Assembly (NCBI GenBank): GCA_024279255.1
Contig: JAJRRT010000107.1
Location: 124,001-188,000, forward strand
Direction of reading: 5' to 3'
Length of the DNA stretch: 64,000 nt
Source of the DNA: Deltaproteobacteria bacterium
GTDB taxonomy: Bacteria > Desulfobacterota > Desulfuromonadia > Desulfuromonadales > Geopsychrobacteraceae
The number at the start of each line of letters is the position of its first letter. The stretch's first letter is position 1. The notes under the pieces are model-generated. The model searched no databases and was not told the origin of the DNA. It saw nothing but the letters and a program-made list of their open reading frames with translations. This document shows positions 35,319 to 45,290 of this stretch, in pieces. The position numbers were made by a program, and so were the translations under genes.

Positions 35319-37037
35319 TCATAATCCGTTTTTTGACTCGATCAGCCCCAAGTCTTTCATCCGCCGCCACAGCGTGGTGCGACTGATTCCTAACTCCTGC
35401 GCTGCAGTACTCTTCTGCCAACGACAACGCTCCAGCACCTGAAGTAATTCGCTGGCATCCTCATCAGTCCCGTCGACCAGGCTGTCAGCCCCCAGCATTC
35501 GACCATGCAGCACTGTCGGGAGAAAGCACCTCTCAACGCGCCCGGTCGTGCTGGTGACATAAGCATGCTCGATCGCATTTTCAAGCTCGCGTACATTCCC
35601 CGGCCAATCGTAGCCCATCATCAACGCCATCGCCCGGGTTGAGACTTCTCCGATCCGCTCCTCGCGCGCATTGAATTTTTCAATAAAAGCCTCAATCAAC
35701 AGAGGGATATCTTCCTTGCGTTCACGCAACGGTGGAAGGTGCAAAGGGACAACGCAAAGACGGTAATAGAGATCCTCGCGAAAACGGCCCGAAGCGACCT
35801 CTTGCCGCAGATCTTTATTTGAGGCGGCAATCACACGGACATCAGCCTTAATTGTCTTGACTCCGCCAACCCGTTCAAACTCGCGCTCCTGCAGGGCGCG
35901 CAATAACTTGGCCTGCAAGGCAACCGAGGTATCCCCAATCTCATCAAGAAAAAGAGTGCCGCCCTCAGCCAGCTCAAAGCGTCCCGGCTTGTCTCTTATC
36001 GCACCGGTGAAAGCCCCTCGGTCATGACCAAAGAGCTCACTTTCAAGCAGGCTATCGGTCAATGCGGCACAATTAACCCTGATAAAAGGATTCGTACGAC
36101 GTTCAGATCGATAATGGATGGCGCGCGCCATAATCTCTTTCCCCGTACCGCTCTCACCTTGAATCAACACTGTGGCATCAGTCGAAGCGACATTATCAGC
36201 CCGTTCGAACAATTCAACCATCAACTTGCTCTTGCCAACAAAGTCACTAAAGGAGAGGCTGTCGCCCAGGCGTTTTTTGAGATTTTCGACCTCTGAGCGA
36301 TCACGTACAATCCCGATACAACCACTGATATGCCCTTCTGTATCGCGCAATAGGTCTGATGAAATAAAAGCAGGAACACTCTTGCCGGTACGGCTGGCCA
36401 AAGTGGCTCGACAGTTCTGAATCGGCTTTTCGTTCTTCAGGGTCCAGCGCAAAGGACAATCGGTGTCACAGACACTCGTCTGTAAAACATCTCGGCAACA
36501 GGCCCCCAGCACTTCTTCTTCAGCGTAGCCGGTCATCCGCTCCAAGCTGCGGGAAAAAGCCGTGATCCGCATCGAGGTATCGACGGTATAGATGCCGTCA
36601 GCGATGGAATCGACCAGCGCGCGCGAACGGTCCATCTCAACCTGCAGGCTCGCCTGCTTACGCTGCAAACGGGCCGACATTTCATGGATCACCGGCGCCT
36701 CGCGAAATGATTCAAGCAGCGCTGCGCATTGGCCGTCATCATCAAACAGGGGAGTTAATTCAACCACCAACGGCAGACCTTCGCTCCGGCCTTCAACTTC
36801 GAGATGGTGCAAACCTCTTCCGTGCTGAATCACCTCTGCGAGCGGGCAACTCTCTGCCAGCACCGAGAATCCAGTCGCCTCATCGGCATGGCGGCCAAGC
36901 AAACCCTTCTCATCAGTCGCCAGCAAGCGGCAAGCCTGCGTATTTGCTGCCAACACCTGCCCCTGCAGGTCGAGCAGCAAGGCCGCCTGAGGGAGTTGTT
37001 CGAAGAGTTTTCGGTCACCTAAAAAGTGAAGATCCAT
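35319..37037 (-). CDS. sigma-54-dependent activator with two PAS domains
   Basis: 572 aa; ATG at 37037 is 8 bp after AAGGTGG. PAS (~5-100), coiled linker, PAS with a Cys-rich loop (CCRDVLQTSVCDTDCP, ~130-240), AAA (~265-495) with GESGTGKE, intact GAFTGA and GGTLFLDEIG, arginine-finger region, then a Fis-type HTH (STAAQELGISRTTLWRRM). The Cys-rich PAS may sense redox or bind a metal/cluster. It likely binds the TGAAACG dyads at 34441-34560 to switch on the cytochrome-molybdoenzyme operon. Contrast the dead AAA domain at 12259-14766. Confidence 0.93.
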   Translation of the reverse strand: MDLHFLGDRKLFEQLPQAALLLDLQGQVLAANTQACRLLATDEKGLLGRHADEATGFSVLAESCPLAEVIQHGRGLHHLEVEGRSEGLPLVVELTPLFDDDGQCAALLESFREAPVIHEMSARLQRKQASLQVEMDRSRALVDSIADGIYTVDTSMRITAFSRSLERMTGYAEEEVLGACCRDVLQTSVCDTDCPLRWTLKNEKPIQNCRATLASRTGKSVPAFISSDLLRDTEGHISGCIGIVRDRSEVENLKKRLGDSLSFSDFVGKSKLMVELFERADNVASTDATVLIQGESGTGKEIMARAIHYRSERRTNPFIRVNCAALTDSLLESELFGHDRGAFTGAIRDKPGRFELAEGGTLFLDEIGDTSVALQAKLLRALQEREFERVGGVKTIKADVRVIAASNKDLRQEVASGRFREDLYYRLCVVPLHLPPLRERKEDIPLLIEAFIEKFNAREERIGEVSTRAMALMMGYDWPGNVRELENAIEHAYVTSTTGRVERCFLPTVLHGRMLGADSLVDGTDEDASELLQVLERCRWQKSTAAQELGISRTTLWRRMKDLGLIESKNGL

Positions 37038-37062
37038 CAGCATGTCCACCTTAAATCAATAT

Positions 37063-37083
37063 ATATCATACTCTATATGATAT
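37063..37083. promoter_or_regulatory. AT-rich operator-like dyad upstream of the activator gene
   Basis: ATATCATA-CTCTA-TATGATAT, a perfect 8-5-8 inverted repeat 26 bp upstream of the activator start. It could be a repressor or autoregulation site; no known box matched. Confidence 0.4.
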
Positions 37084-37169
37084 GTTTGGCTGTCAACTCG
37101 GTCAATAGATTATTTAAATAACTTTGCCGCCTCTCGAGCAAACTAATTATAGCGCCGTAAAAAATTGAC

Positions 37170-38024
37170 TCACAGGTAACTACGGCCACCCACATAAGCT
37201 TGTGACCAATACTTAGAGGAGAGATTGGCGAACCTTACGGTTTTACCTGTGCGTGGCGCATGGATAAATTGCCCACCACCAGCATAAATTCCAACGTGGG
37301 TCACCCGCTTCCCACCATGGGTAGCAAAGAAAACAAGATCTCCTTTTTTTAATTGAGATTTTCCGACTCGATTTCCCTTGGCGTATTGAGCGCGAGAGTT
37401 GCGCGGCAGATTGAGCCCATTGATCCGATAGCAGACCATCGTCAAGCCACTACAGTCGAAGCCTTTACGCGTTTCGCCCCCCCAGAGATAAGGCACACCA
37501 ATAAAGTTTCGGGCAGCATCTACCACTTCCTGACGCAGATCTCCCTGCCCACTCTGTTTAATTTCGGCCGCAGTATAGCTTTCGGGGATGACGACAAAAA
37601 AATTCCCGATGGTCCCTTGCCGCTGCAGGCTTTCAGCCTGAGCGCGTGCAGAGACATAGCTCGTATGATTTCCGAAGCGGACCTTAAACAATCCCGCAGT
37701 ATCTCGAAAGTAATAGGCGTCGAGCCCCTTTTCGTCAAATGAACGTTCAAGCCGGGCTGCATTCTCGACTCGCGCAAAAGCACCCACCTGAATACTGAAA
37801 CCCATTTTTTCAAGTGCGGACTGAGCTCCAAACGGTACCGCCTGGCTTGTCGGAGCTTCGTCTATCAAACTGGCAATAGGATCGGGAGTGACCTGCGTCA
37901 CGGCTTGGGCGGGATGAGGTAACGGAAGAGATGAGGGACCCGGGGTGCTACAAGCGCTAAACGTCACCAACAAAAGGCAAACAAGGAAACGCCAGGCATT
38001 GATATAGAACGCCGATTCAGACAT
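37170..38024 (-). CDS. SPOR + NlpC/P60 cell-wall hydrolase lipoprotein
   Basis: 284 aa. Signal peptide with lipobox FSAC (~residue 25). A SPOR domain (~90-155, [36 protein letters not shown]) binds denuded peptidoglycan. The C-terminal NlpC/P60 endopeptidase (~165-284) has the catalytic Cys in FDCSGLTM, His in VTHVGIYAG and FIHAPRTG following. It likely cleaves D-Glu-meso-Dap bonds at the division site. ATG 38024 used; a TTG precedes it directly. Confidence 0.9.
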   Translation of the reverse strand: MSESAFYINAWRFLVCLLLVTFSACSTPGPSSLPLPHPAQAVTQVTPDPIASLIDEAPTSQAVPFGAQSALEKMGFSIQVGAFARVENAARLERSFDEKGLDAYYFRDTAGLFKVRFGNHTSYVSARAQAESLQRQGTIGNFFVVIPESYTAAEIKQSGQGDLRQEVVDAARNFIGVPYLWGGETRKGFDCSGLTMVCYRINGLNLPRNSRAQYAKGNRVGKSQLKKGDLVFFATHGGKRVTHVGIYAGGGQFIHAPRTGKTVRFANLSSKYWSQAYVGGRSYL

Positions 38025-38127
38025 CAAATCTCTTCGCTAGGAAAGGAACCAAACTGGAATCAGGTCATGCTTAAGGCATAGCACTCTGACCTGCCATAGG
38101 GTCTACGGCCAATAGTTGAAGAGGATC

Positions 38128-38559
38128 TCAACTCTTCAACATGCGGGTCCGCTCGCGACGTTCAGCAAAGTCGAACTCGTGGGTCATGCGCCAGACCAAC
38201 TTCATCCGCTGCCAGGAGGTGAGTAACCGACTGACAATGGCACTCAACCCGGCAATGGCAAAGAGCATTCCTGGTATTTCATCATAGTAAAAATGGTATT
38301 CACGCCGAAGAAAACCATCTCCAGCTTCAAGCAAAAAGCCACTGATCACGGCATAGCAGACCAACCGCAAGGCGAGTTTGACAATCAACTGCGGGCGGAT
38401 TAGACCGGTAGCAGCTTTATCAGCAAGCTTTTTCCAACGCCGTTCGAACACCCCATGCAAACAGAAAGTTAGGCCGAGGAGACTGTCAACACACCTCAGC
38501 AAGAGGTACCCCGCCAGCAGGCCCCAGAATATAGCAATAACGACAAGAGTGACACTCAT
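38128..38559 (-). CDS. small integral membrane protein, unknown
   Basis: 143 aa with about three TM helices (4-25, 60-80, 95-112) and a basic C-terminal tail (WRMTHEFDFAERRERTRMLKS). No family recognised. Located between the NlpC/P60 gene and the divergent ABC-F gene. Confidence 0.55.
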   Translation of the reverse strand: MSVTLVVIAIFWGLLAGYLLLRCVDSLLGLTFCLHGVFERRWKKLADKAATGLIRPQLIVKLALRLVCYAVISGFLLEAGDGFLRREYHFYYDEIPGMLFAIAGLSAIVSRLLTSWQRMKLVWRMTHEFDFAERRERTRMLKS

Positions 38560-38727
38560 AGAAATCCCATGGTTAATACAATTTCGATCTCGGACAAAGT
38601 ACCTGCCATTCCAGCGAAGGTCCAGCTTTTCCAGAAAGACCTTGCCGCAGGAGCTCCCCCCATGCTAACAGAGCGGGACTTTTTCAGGAACCTGCCGACT
38701 TTTGTCGATTCCCAGAGAGATCCAGAC

Positions 38728-40362
38728 ATGATCCATTTGACCAACATAAAAAAACAGCACGGCTCACATATCCTGTTCAGCAATGCCAGTCTCCAAATCC
38801 TGCCCGGTAGCCGTAGCGGGCTGGTCGGTCCCAACGGTGCGGGTAAATCGACGATCTTCCGTCTGATCACCGGTGAAGAAGATCTGGATGCTGGAGATAT
38901 CAGCTGCGGCAAGAAGGTCGTGATCGGTTATTTCTCGCAGGATGTCGGCGAGATGTCGGGCCACTCAGCGCTGGCCGAAGTTATGGCGGCATCAAGCGAA
39001 GTCATGAGGTTGGAAGAACAGATCACGGCGATGGAAGCTGAGATGTGCGAGCCGCTCGGAGATGACGAGATGACGGCTCTGCTCGAACGTTACGGTGACG
39101 CCCAACAGGAATTTGAACATCGCAACGGCTACGATCTTGAGCCCCGCGCCAAGGCTGTCTTAACTGGACTCGGCATCGGCCCGGACGCCTATGACCGGCC
39201 GGTTGAAAGTTTTAGCGGGGGGTGGAAGATGCGCATCGCTCTGGCGCAGATTCTGACCATCAACCCCGACGTGCTGCTACTCGACGAGCCGACCAACCAC
39301 CTCGATATCGAATCGATTGTCTGGCTGGAGAACTGGTTGGCCAATGATTACAAGGGCGCGCTCTTAATGACCAGTCACGATCGCGACTTCATGAACCGCC
39401 TGGTCACCCGAATCATCGAGGTCGACAGTCAAACCGTCACGACCTACGGCGGCAACTACGACTTCTACCTGCGTGAACGCGAAATCCGCCGTGAGCAGCT
39501 GATCGCCAGCCACCGCCGCCAGCAGGAGATGCTCTCAAAAGAAGAGGAATTCATCGCACGCTTCGCCGCCCGTGCTTCACATGCGGCACAGGTGCAATCA
39601 CGCGTTAAGAAACTTGAAAAGATCGAACGGATCGTAATCCCCGCAGAACAAAAGAAGGTCCGGTTCGAATTCACCACACCACCACGCAGTGGTGATGATG
39701 TAATTGCACTTCATAATCTGGCTAAGAGTTGGCCGCTCCCTGAAGGGGGAGAGAAGTCAGTCTTCAGCGGTATCTCAGGATTGATCCAACGCGGCGATAA
39801 AATTGCTGTCGCCGGGGTCAATGGCGCCGGTAAATCAACCTTTCTGAAGGCCCTTTCCGGTCAGATCGAACCGTCAGAAGGCAGCGCAATCCTCGGTGCC
39901 AATGTCGACCTCGGGTATTTCAGTCAGCATTCAATGGAACTCCTCGACCCGCAAAAAACTGTGTTCGAAACCCTGCAATATACTCTGCCCCAGGCTTCAA
40001 TTGGGGTGATTCGTAACCTGGCTGCCGCCTTTTTGTTTCGGGGCGATGATGTTGATAAACGGATCGACAAACTCTCCGGAGGCGAAAAGAGCCGTCTGGT
40101 CATTGCGACCCTGCTGGCACGCCCGATCAACCTGCTGATCCTCGACGAACCGACAAACCACCTCGATATCCAGTCGCGCGAGGTTCTTCTCGAAGCGCTG
40201 CAGAACTTTGCCGGCACCGTCATCCTCGTCAGCCACGACCGGCACTTTCTGCGCTCGCTGGTTGGTCGAGTCTTCGAGATCGACCATGGCAAGATGATGA
40301 GTTACGACGGGGACTATGAGTATTATCTGGAGAAGACCGGACGAGAGCACGGCGCAAGCTAA
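38728..40362 (+). CDS. ABC-F family ATP-binding protein
   Basis: 544 aa starting at the ATG at 38728 (MIHLTNIKKQHG); the longer in-frame extension upstream lacks homology-like sequence. Two soluble ABC domains: GPNGAGKSTIF, FSGGWKMRIALAQ, LLLDEPTNHLD and, in the second half, GVNGAGKSTF, LSGGEKSRLVIA, LILDEPTNHLDI, separated by a long basic linker (P-site tRNA interaction motif). No TM segments. ABC-F proteins act on the ribosome rather than in transport (EttA/Uup/YbiT types); the subtype is not resolved. Confidence 0.92.
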   Translation: MIHLTNIKKQHGSHILFSNASLQILPGSRSGLVGPNGAGKSTIFRLITGEEDLDAGDISCGKKVVIGYFSQDVGEMSGHSALAEVMAASSEVMRLEEQITAMEAEMCEPLGDDEMTALLERYGDAQQEFEHRNGYDLEPRAKAVLTGLGIGPDAYDRPVESFSGGWKMRIALAQILTINPDVLLLDEPTNHLDIESIVWLENWLANDYKGALLMTSHDRDFMNRLVTRIIEVDSQTVTTYGGNYDFYLREREIRREQLIASHRRQQEMLSKEEEFIARFAARASHAAQVQSRVKKLEKIERIVIPAEQKKVRFEFTTPPRSGDDVIALHNLAKSWPLPEGGEKSVFSGISGLIQRGDKIAVAGVNGAGKSTFLKALSGQIEPSEGSAILGANVDLGYFSQHSMELLDPQKTVFETLQYTLPQASIGVIRNLAAAFLFRGDDVDKRIDKLSGGEKSRLVIATLLARPINLLILDEPTNHLDIQSREVLLEALQNFAGTVILVSHDRHFLRSLVGRVFEIDHGKMMSYDGDYEYYLEKTGREHGAS

Positions 40363-40519
40363 AGCTGCTTGTTTATCAGTAGAGCAAAACTCTTTTCAGC
40401 AGATTTCGACATTAAAACCAGATTCAAGGTAAAATGTAACTATTCACTGATATTTTAGTCTTATATACCAGCTTGTGCGGAGGGACCGTTCTTCATTCTA
40501 TTGCCAAAAGGTTAAAAGA

Positions 40520-41854
40520 ATGATGCGAAACCTGCTGCTGATACTCAGTATTTTGACTCTCCTGCCCTGCGGCGTGGTCGCAGAGGAACAAACAACATCT
40601 TCGCCTACCATCACCCGGCTGTCCATCGATTCCGCGATCAATCCCATAACCGCAAAATTTATCCGCACACAGCTGAACGAAGCTAACCGGCGGCAGGACG
40701 TCGCGATGTTGATTGAACTCAACACCCCCGGCGGGCTCGACACCGCGATGCGCGAGATCATCCAGGCCGAACTCGCCTCAACGATTCCGGTGATCGTCTA
40801 CGTTGCTCCGGCGGGCGCACGAGCTGCTTCTGCCGGAGCGCTGATCACTCTGGCGGCCGACTTTGCGGCCATGGCACCCGGGACCAATATAGGTGCCGCT
40901 CATCCGGTTTCTATCGGCGCAGGGGCGCAACCCGACAAAACCATGGCGGAAAAACTGGTCAATGATGCCGCAGCCTACGCGCGTAGTCTGGCACTGCAGC
41001 GCGGCCGTAATCTCGACTGGGCTGAAAAAATTGTGCGCGAAAGTATCTCCTCCTCGGCCCAGGAAGCTCTGGAGCAGCAGGTCATCGATCTCATCGCCGA
41101 AAACAGGACCGAGCTGTTAAAAAAACTGGATGGTCGCAGCTACCTCCGGCTTGGGCAAAAGAAAACTCTGCTCACCAAAGATGTAACACTCATTCAGATC
41201 GAGATGAACTGGCGCCTGCAGATCCTCAGCGCACTGAGCAATCCGACCTTCGCGTACATGCTGATGATGCTCGGCTTGCTCGGCATTTTCTTCGAAATCT
41301 CCCAGCCGGGTGTGATTCTGCCTGGTGTGGTCGGTGTCATCGCGATACTACTCGCCTTCTTCGCCTTTTCGACCCTGCCGATCAATTACGTCGGCCTGCT
41401 GCTCATACTGATGGCGATAGTGATGTTCATCCTAGAGGTCAAGGTCACATCCTTTGGCATGCTCACAGTCGGCGGGATTATCGCTATGGCCTTCGGTTCA
41501 TTGATGCTGGTCGACAGCAGTCAGCCCTATCTGCAGATTTCGAAAGCTGTGATCGCCGCAACCGTGGGTGTCAGCGCCGGATTCATCCTCTTTGCCAGTT
41601 GGATGGTAGTGCGCACCCAGAGTCGCCCGGTAATTTTCGGGCAGGAAGGAATGATCGGCGAGCGCGGCACGGCATCGAGCAATATTCATGACAAGGGACA
41701 GGCATTTGTCCACGGTGAGCTGTGGCAGGCGCGGGCTACTGATGAAATTAACCAAGGGAGCGAAATCGAAGTCGTCAAACTACTGGACGGTCTGGTGCTC
41801 GAAGTGCGGGCAACAAACGAGGACCAGCAGCAGAGCACAAGGAAGGAGGCATAA
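40520..41854 (+). CDS. NfeD-type membrane-bound ClpP-class serine protease
   Basis: 444 aa; ATG 40520 has AAAAGG 7 bp upstream and gives a normal signal peptide ([19 protein letters not shown]). The N-terminal ClpP-like domain carries the nucleophile Ser in [10 protein letters not shown] and the NTPGG motif; then four or so TM helices (~240-360) and a C-terminal NfeD OB-fold (GEIG-type: [11 protein letters not shown]...[10 protein letters not shown]). Long NfeD proteins cleave the C-terminus of stomatin/slipin partners; the slipin gene follows 1 bp after the stop. Confidence 0.9.
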   Translation: MMRNLLLILSILTLLPCGVVAEEQTTSSPTITRLSIDSAINPITAKFIRTQLNEANRRQDVAMLIELNTPGGLDTAMREIIQAELASTIPVIVYVAPAGARAASAGALITLAADFAAMAPGTNIGAAHPVSIGAGAQPDKTMAEKLVNDAAAYARSLALQRGRNLDWAEKIVRESISSSAQEALEQQVIDLIAENRTELLKKLDGRSYLRLGQKKTLLTKDVTLIQIEMNWRLQILSALSNPTFAYMLMMLGLLGIFFEISQPGVILPGVVGVIAILLAFFAFSTLPINYVGLLLILMAIVMFILEVKVTSFGMLTVGGIIAMAFGSLMLVDSSQPYLQISKAVIAATVGVSAGFILFASWMVVRTQSRPVIFGQEGMIGERGTASSNIHDKGQAFVHGELWQARATDEINQGSEIEVVKLLDGLVLEVRATNEDQQQSTRKEA

Positions 41855-41855
41855 C

Positions 41856-42629
41856 ATGTTCGGACTGGGATTAAGTTTGCTCTGGCCGGTTGCTTTCGGC
41901 TTTCTGGTGATTATTCTCGCCTCTGCGGTCCGGGTTCTGTACGAATATGAACGCGGCGTAGTCTTTCGGCTCGGGCGGTTCTCATGCGTCAAGGGACCGG
42001 GGCTCAAGTTCATCATTCCGTTGGTTGACCGACTGGTCAAGGTCAGCATGCGTACCATCGCGATGGATGTACCCCCGCAGGATGTCATCACCCGCGACAA
42101 CGTTTCAATCAAGGTCAATGCGGTGCTTTATTTTCGCGTCGTCCACCCCGACAAGGCGCTGATTGAGGTCGAAGAGTTTCTCTACGCGACCAGTCAGTTG
42201 GCCCAGACCTCACTACGGAGTGTGCTTGGGCAGGTCGAACTCGACGAGCTTCTTTCGCAACGCGACAAGATCAACAAAAACCTGCAGGAACTGCTCGATC
42301 GCCAGACCGACCCCTGGGGGGTCAAGATCTCAAACGTCGAGATCAAACACGTCGACCTGCCGCTCGAAATGCAACGCGCCATGGCCCGTCAGGCCGAAGC
42401 CGAACGGGAACGACGTTCCAAAATCATCCATGCAGAAGGAGAATTTCAGGCCTCGACCAATCTGGCCAAAGCGGCCAAGCAGATCACTGCCGAACCCGGT
42501 GCCTTGCAGTTACGGTTTTTACAAACCCTGACGGAAATCGCCTCGGAAAAGAATTCGACAATCCTCTTCCCGCTGCCGATTGAACTGATTACGCCGTTTC
42601 TTGAAAAAACGAAACCAACAAAGGACTAA
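41856..42629 (+). CDS. slipin/stomatin family SPFH protein
   Basis: 257 aa; ATG at 41856 after GGAAGGAGG. N-terminal TM (5-25), SPFH/Band 7 domain ([43 protein letters not shown]) and a long charged helix ([21 protein letters not shown]). Slipins form membrane microdomain scaffolds; the adjacent NfeD protease is the usual partner. Confidence 0.93.
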   Translation: MFGLGLSLLWPVAFGFLVIILASAVRVLYEYERGVVFRLGRFSCVKGPGLKFIIPLVDRLVKVSMRTIAMDVPPQDVITRDNVSIKVNAVLYFRVVHPDKALIEVEEFLYATSQLAQTSLRSVLGQVELDELLSQRDKINKNLQELLDRQTDPWGVKISNVEIKHVDLPLEMQRAMARQAEAERERRSKIIHAEGEFQASTNLAKAAKQITAEPGALQLRFLQTLTEIASEKNSTILFPLPIELITPFLEKTKPTKD

Positions 42630-42632
42630 ATT

Positions 42633-42875
42633 TTACGCAGGCAGATCAACTCCACAGGTTTTGTCACAAAAAGGTTCATCGGCGGTTTTACCGCAACTAC
42701 AGAGGTAAACCTTGCGCTGCTCCTCGATCTCGAATCGGATCGGCAGCTCCCCGCCGCGATGGTTACCATCGCAAAAGGGGAGATTCTTCGAGCCGCCGCA
42801 GGTGCAGCGGAAATAAGTTCCTGGCTCAAGAGTAATGGCAATCGGCATACCGGCATCGATATTGGCTTTGGTCAT
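42633..42875 (-). CDS. double CDGSH iron-sulfur protein with 4-Cys second site
   Basis: 80 aa. First motif CTCGGSKNLPFCDGNH is a full C-x-C-x2-S-x3-P-x-C-D-x2-H 2Fe-2S site. The second, CSCGKTADEPFCDKTC, has Cys where the canonical His should be, so it may bind the cluster with four Cys or not at all. Such small CDGSH proteins transfer electrons or clusters in the cytoplasm. Convergent with the slipin gene, only 3 bp apart. Confidence 0.88.
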   Translation of the reverse strand: MTKANIDAGMPIAITLEPGTYFRCTCGGSKNLPFCDGNHRGGELPIRFEIEEQRKVYLCSCGKTADEPFCDKTCGVDLPA

Positions 42876-42966
42876 TTTCGCTTCCTTTTTGCGTATCTAA
42901 AACAGGGTAGCTGTCAACTGGCGGGATACGCTCCCCCCGACTCGATCAGAAACGAAATACAGGGGC

Positions 42967-43329
42967 TCAGCCAACCACGTCCCCCCGAGTTTCGTAATCA
43001 AAAATATACATGACTGCCTCTGCAGTAAAGGGGCAGACTTTGAGCTGTTGAGTTCTGCCGGCAGCCTTCTTTTGCCACTCGATCTCCTCGCCTTTGCCTG
43101 TTCTGACGCGCTTCAGTCCCGTCGGTTTCCAGCGTTTGAGCACATCCCACATCTGTTCGAGATCAAGCAGCTCATATCCGCCAATTTCATGACTGGAACG
43201 CGCGTTTTCGATAAAACTGTCGAACAGTTCATAATCGGTAAAATCATTCTCGATCCGCCACCATTTGATGAATACCTGTCCCTCTTCCTGACCCTTCGTG
43301 ATACCACGAACAATTTCATCAGTCCTCAT
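42967..43329 (-). CDS. conserved-looking hypothetical cytoplasmic protein
   Basis: 120 aa; ATG 43329 follows AAAGGAGTCAGCG. The product is soluble, rich in Trp and charged residues (VFIKWWRIENDFTDYELFD, MWDVLKRWKPTG). No motif recognised. Likely a single-gene unit. Confidence 0.6.
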   Translation of the reverse strand: MRTDEIVRGITKGQEEGQVFIKWWRIENDFTDYELFDSFIENARSSHEIGGYELLDLEQMWDVLKRWKPTGLKRVRTGKGEEIEWQKKAAGRTQQLKVCPFTAEAVMYIFDYETRGDVVG

Positions 43330-43572
43330 CGCTGACTCCTTTCTGCAGCCAGAAAGTACTGACGGCATCGGGGAGAAATTCAAGGCCGCCCGGCTACAGG
43401 TTCAGTATAACATTTTACCCTCTTGGTCATCAGTCCCCAGCAACCTCAAACAGGAACGTCATTTGTTGGTGAAGATCAAGATTTTAAGCGCAATGCTCTC
43501 CCGAAAAATACCCAGACAGTTTATACTTTGACCAAGGCTTCATTCAGACTCGCCCGCGCAACAGGAGTTCCC

Positions 43573-44328
43573 GTGGAAAAAAGTTCCATGAAAACCCATC
43601 GAAACTTCCTCAGAGACGATCTGCGTCTACAGATCAATTTTCGACAGACTGACCAAAATCAGGGGATTTCACCGCCCCCTGTGCAAAAGCCAATCACCCC
43701 TGAACAACAAAAGATTGCCCTGCCGGACCGAGCCTCATTTACAAGCTTCAGCGGCACCGATCTGGTTGAGGCGATCATGAACCGCCAGAGCCATCGCCGC
43801 TTTAAATCAACCCCCTTAAGTCAAAGTGAGTTGGGCTTTCTACTCTGGATGACGCAAGGGGTTCGTAGCGAGTTACAACCCGGTGTCGCTTTACGTAGCG
43901 TTCCCTCGGCTGGTTGTCGCCACGCATTTGAAACCTATTTACTGGTATCCAACATTGGAGGTCTTTCTCCAGGCATCTACCGCTACCTGCCCCTGGATCA
44001 CGCTCTGGTTCTTGAGTCTTCCCCCGAGCATCTTGCTGAGCGACTGGCCCAGGCAACTCTTCACCAGAACTTTATCGCCACAGCACCTGTCTGCTTCGTC
44101 TGGACGGCGCTTCCTTATCGGATGGAATGGCGCTATGATCTTGCCGCCCACCGCGTAATCCTGATGGATGCCGGGCATCTGTGCCAGAACCTCTATCTCG
44201 CCTGTGAAGCGATCGACGCTGGCACCTGTGCTATAGCGGCCTATCACCAACCATTGATGGACCAACTTCTTGACGTGGATGGCGAAGATGAATTCACTGT
44301 TTATTTAGCACCCGTTGGAAAAGTGTAA
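43573..44328 (+). CDS. SagB/ThcOx-like nitroreductase-family FMN oxidoreductase
   Basis: 251 aa; GTG at 43573 has AGGAG 6 bp upstream; an ATG at 43588 is the alternative. FMN-binding signature near residue 75 (NRQSHRRFKSTPLSQSELGFLLWMTQG), SVPSAGCRHAFETYLLVSNI and DAGHLCQNLYLACEAIDAGTCAIAAYH match the SagB branch of nitroreductases. Classic SagB oxidises azolines in peptide toxins, but no SagC/D-like cyclodehydratase or precursor is nearby, so this is probably a stand-alone housekeeping-type reductase. Confidence 0.85.
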   Translation: MEKSSMKTHRNFLRDDLRLQINFRQTDQNQGISPPPVQKPITPEQQKIALPDRASFTSFSGTDLVEAIMNRQSHRRFKSTPLSQSELGFLLWMTQGVRSELQPGVALRSVPSAGCRHAFETYLLVSNIGGLSPGIYRYLPLDHALVLESSPEHLAERLAQATLHQNFIATAPVCFVWTALPYRMEWRYDLAAHRVILMDAGHLCQNLYLACEAIDAGTCAIAAYHQPLMDQLLDVDGEDEFTVYLAPVGKV

Positions 44329-44345
44329 AGAGAGAGCGACTACAG

Positions 44346-44837
44346 ATGGAAAAGATCAACAAGCAAAAACTACTCAATCTAATTATCGAACAGCTGAAAA
44401 ACGATCATCAGTTGTTACTACAAGCCGCCACGGCAGCCCATGCGGCAGCAACTCACGCAGAGAACATCCCTGACAGCAAATATGAAACCCTCAGTGTTGA
44501 GGCTTCCTACATTGCCCAAGGGCAAGCCAATCGCGCACAGGATATTTTAAAGGCTATTGAAAGTTTTCGCGGCCTTGAACCGCAAAAATTCACATACGAC
44601 GGTTCGATCAGGTTGGGGGCTCTGGTTCTGCTTGAAGAGGGAGAAAATCTGCAGCGCCAGTTTTTCCTTGGCCCCGCCTCTGGAGGATTGAAACTGAAGC
44701 ATGAAGGTTCAGAAATCATGGTGATTACCCCTGATTCCCCATTAGGAGAGAACCTGCTGGGGAAAAGAGCGGGGGACGAGTGTGAACTCACAACAGCAGG
44801 AAAACTGCGCGAATATGAAATTTTACAAGTCAGCTGA
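44346..44837 (+). CDS. GreA/GreB-like transcription elongation factor domain protein
   Basis: 163 aa. An N-terminal helical hairpin (1-80) is followed by the GreA/B C-terminal fold (IRLGALVLLEEGENLQRQFFLGPASGG, ITPDSPLGENLLGKRAGDECEL). The tip of the hairpin differs from GreA (no GDxxENAEY), so RNA-cleavage stimulation is uncertain. 17 bp downstream of the nitroreductase gene and probably cotranscribed. Confidence 0.75.
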   Translation: MEKINKQKLLNLIIEQLKNDHQLLLQAATAAHAAATHAENIPDSKYETLSVEASYIAQGQANRAQDILKAIESFRGLEPQKFTYDGSIRLGALVLLEEGENLQRQFFLGPASGGLKLKHEGSEIMVITPDSPLGENLLGKRAGDECELTTAGKLREYEILQVS

Positions 44838-44839
44838 AA

Positions 44840-45256
44840 CTATTCAATAAAGCGCCCTCCCCGAGCCACCAGATGTTCCCCATATTTTTTATCTACTTCT
44901 ACAATATGTTCCAACAACCAGTAACGCAGGAACTTTAGAAGCTGCTGCGCCAAATCTTCAGTTCCTGAGCTGGCCTTTTCCTTAAGCTCTTCAACTGTTT
45001 GAATTAAATCCCGGTGCACTTTCTTATGCTCTTCGAGGTCGGGATAACCGTACTGCGACATCAATTGTTCTTCATGCTCGAAATGATCAACGGTATATTT
45101 CTCCAGCATGGTTAAAATGCCTTCCAAGACCTCGGCCTCACGCTTATCGCGGATCGCCTCATAGAGACGATTGATCTCGACAATTAACTCGCGATGCTCG
45201 TTATCCAGAGTAACAATGCTGGTCTCATAAATAGCTTTCCAGGCAATAACTGCCAT
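44840..45256 (-). CDS. bacteriohemerythrin
   Basis: 138 aa; ATG at 45256 directly follows GGAGGAGGT, trimming an unlikely 15-residue extension. Diiron-site ligands: His in NEHRELI, HFEHEE, HKKVH and HIVEVD in the normal spacing. Binds O2 reversibly in the cytoplasm. Lies just downstream of a hemerythrin-GGDEF gene on the same strand; the pair may store or relay O2 signals. Confidence 0.93.
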   Translation of the reverse strand: MAVIAWKAIYETSIVTLDNEHRELIVEINRLYEAIRDKREAEVLEGILTMLEKYTVDHFEHEEQLMSQYGYPDLEEHKKVHRDLIQTVEELKEKASSGTEDLAQQLLKFLRYWLLEHIVEVDKKYGEHLVARGGRFIE

Positions 45257-45290
45257 ACCTCCTCCATAGAGCTTTCCTGATAGACTCAGG

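Noticed and set aside
43573..44837. Thiazole/oxazole-modified peptide cluster around the SagB-like gene
   Set aside because: No precursor peptide, cyclodehydratase or YcaO protein is present; neighbours are a GreA/B-like gene and a hypothetical.
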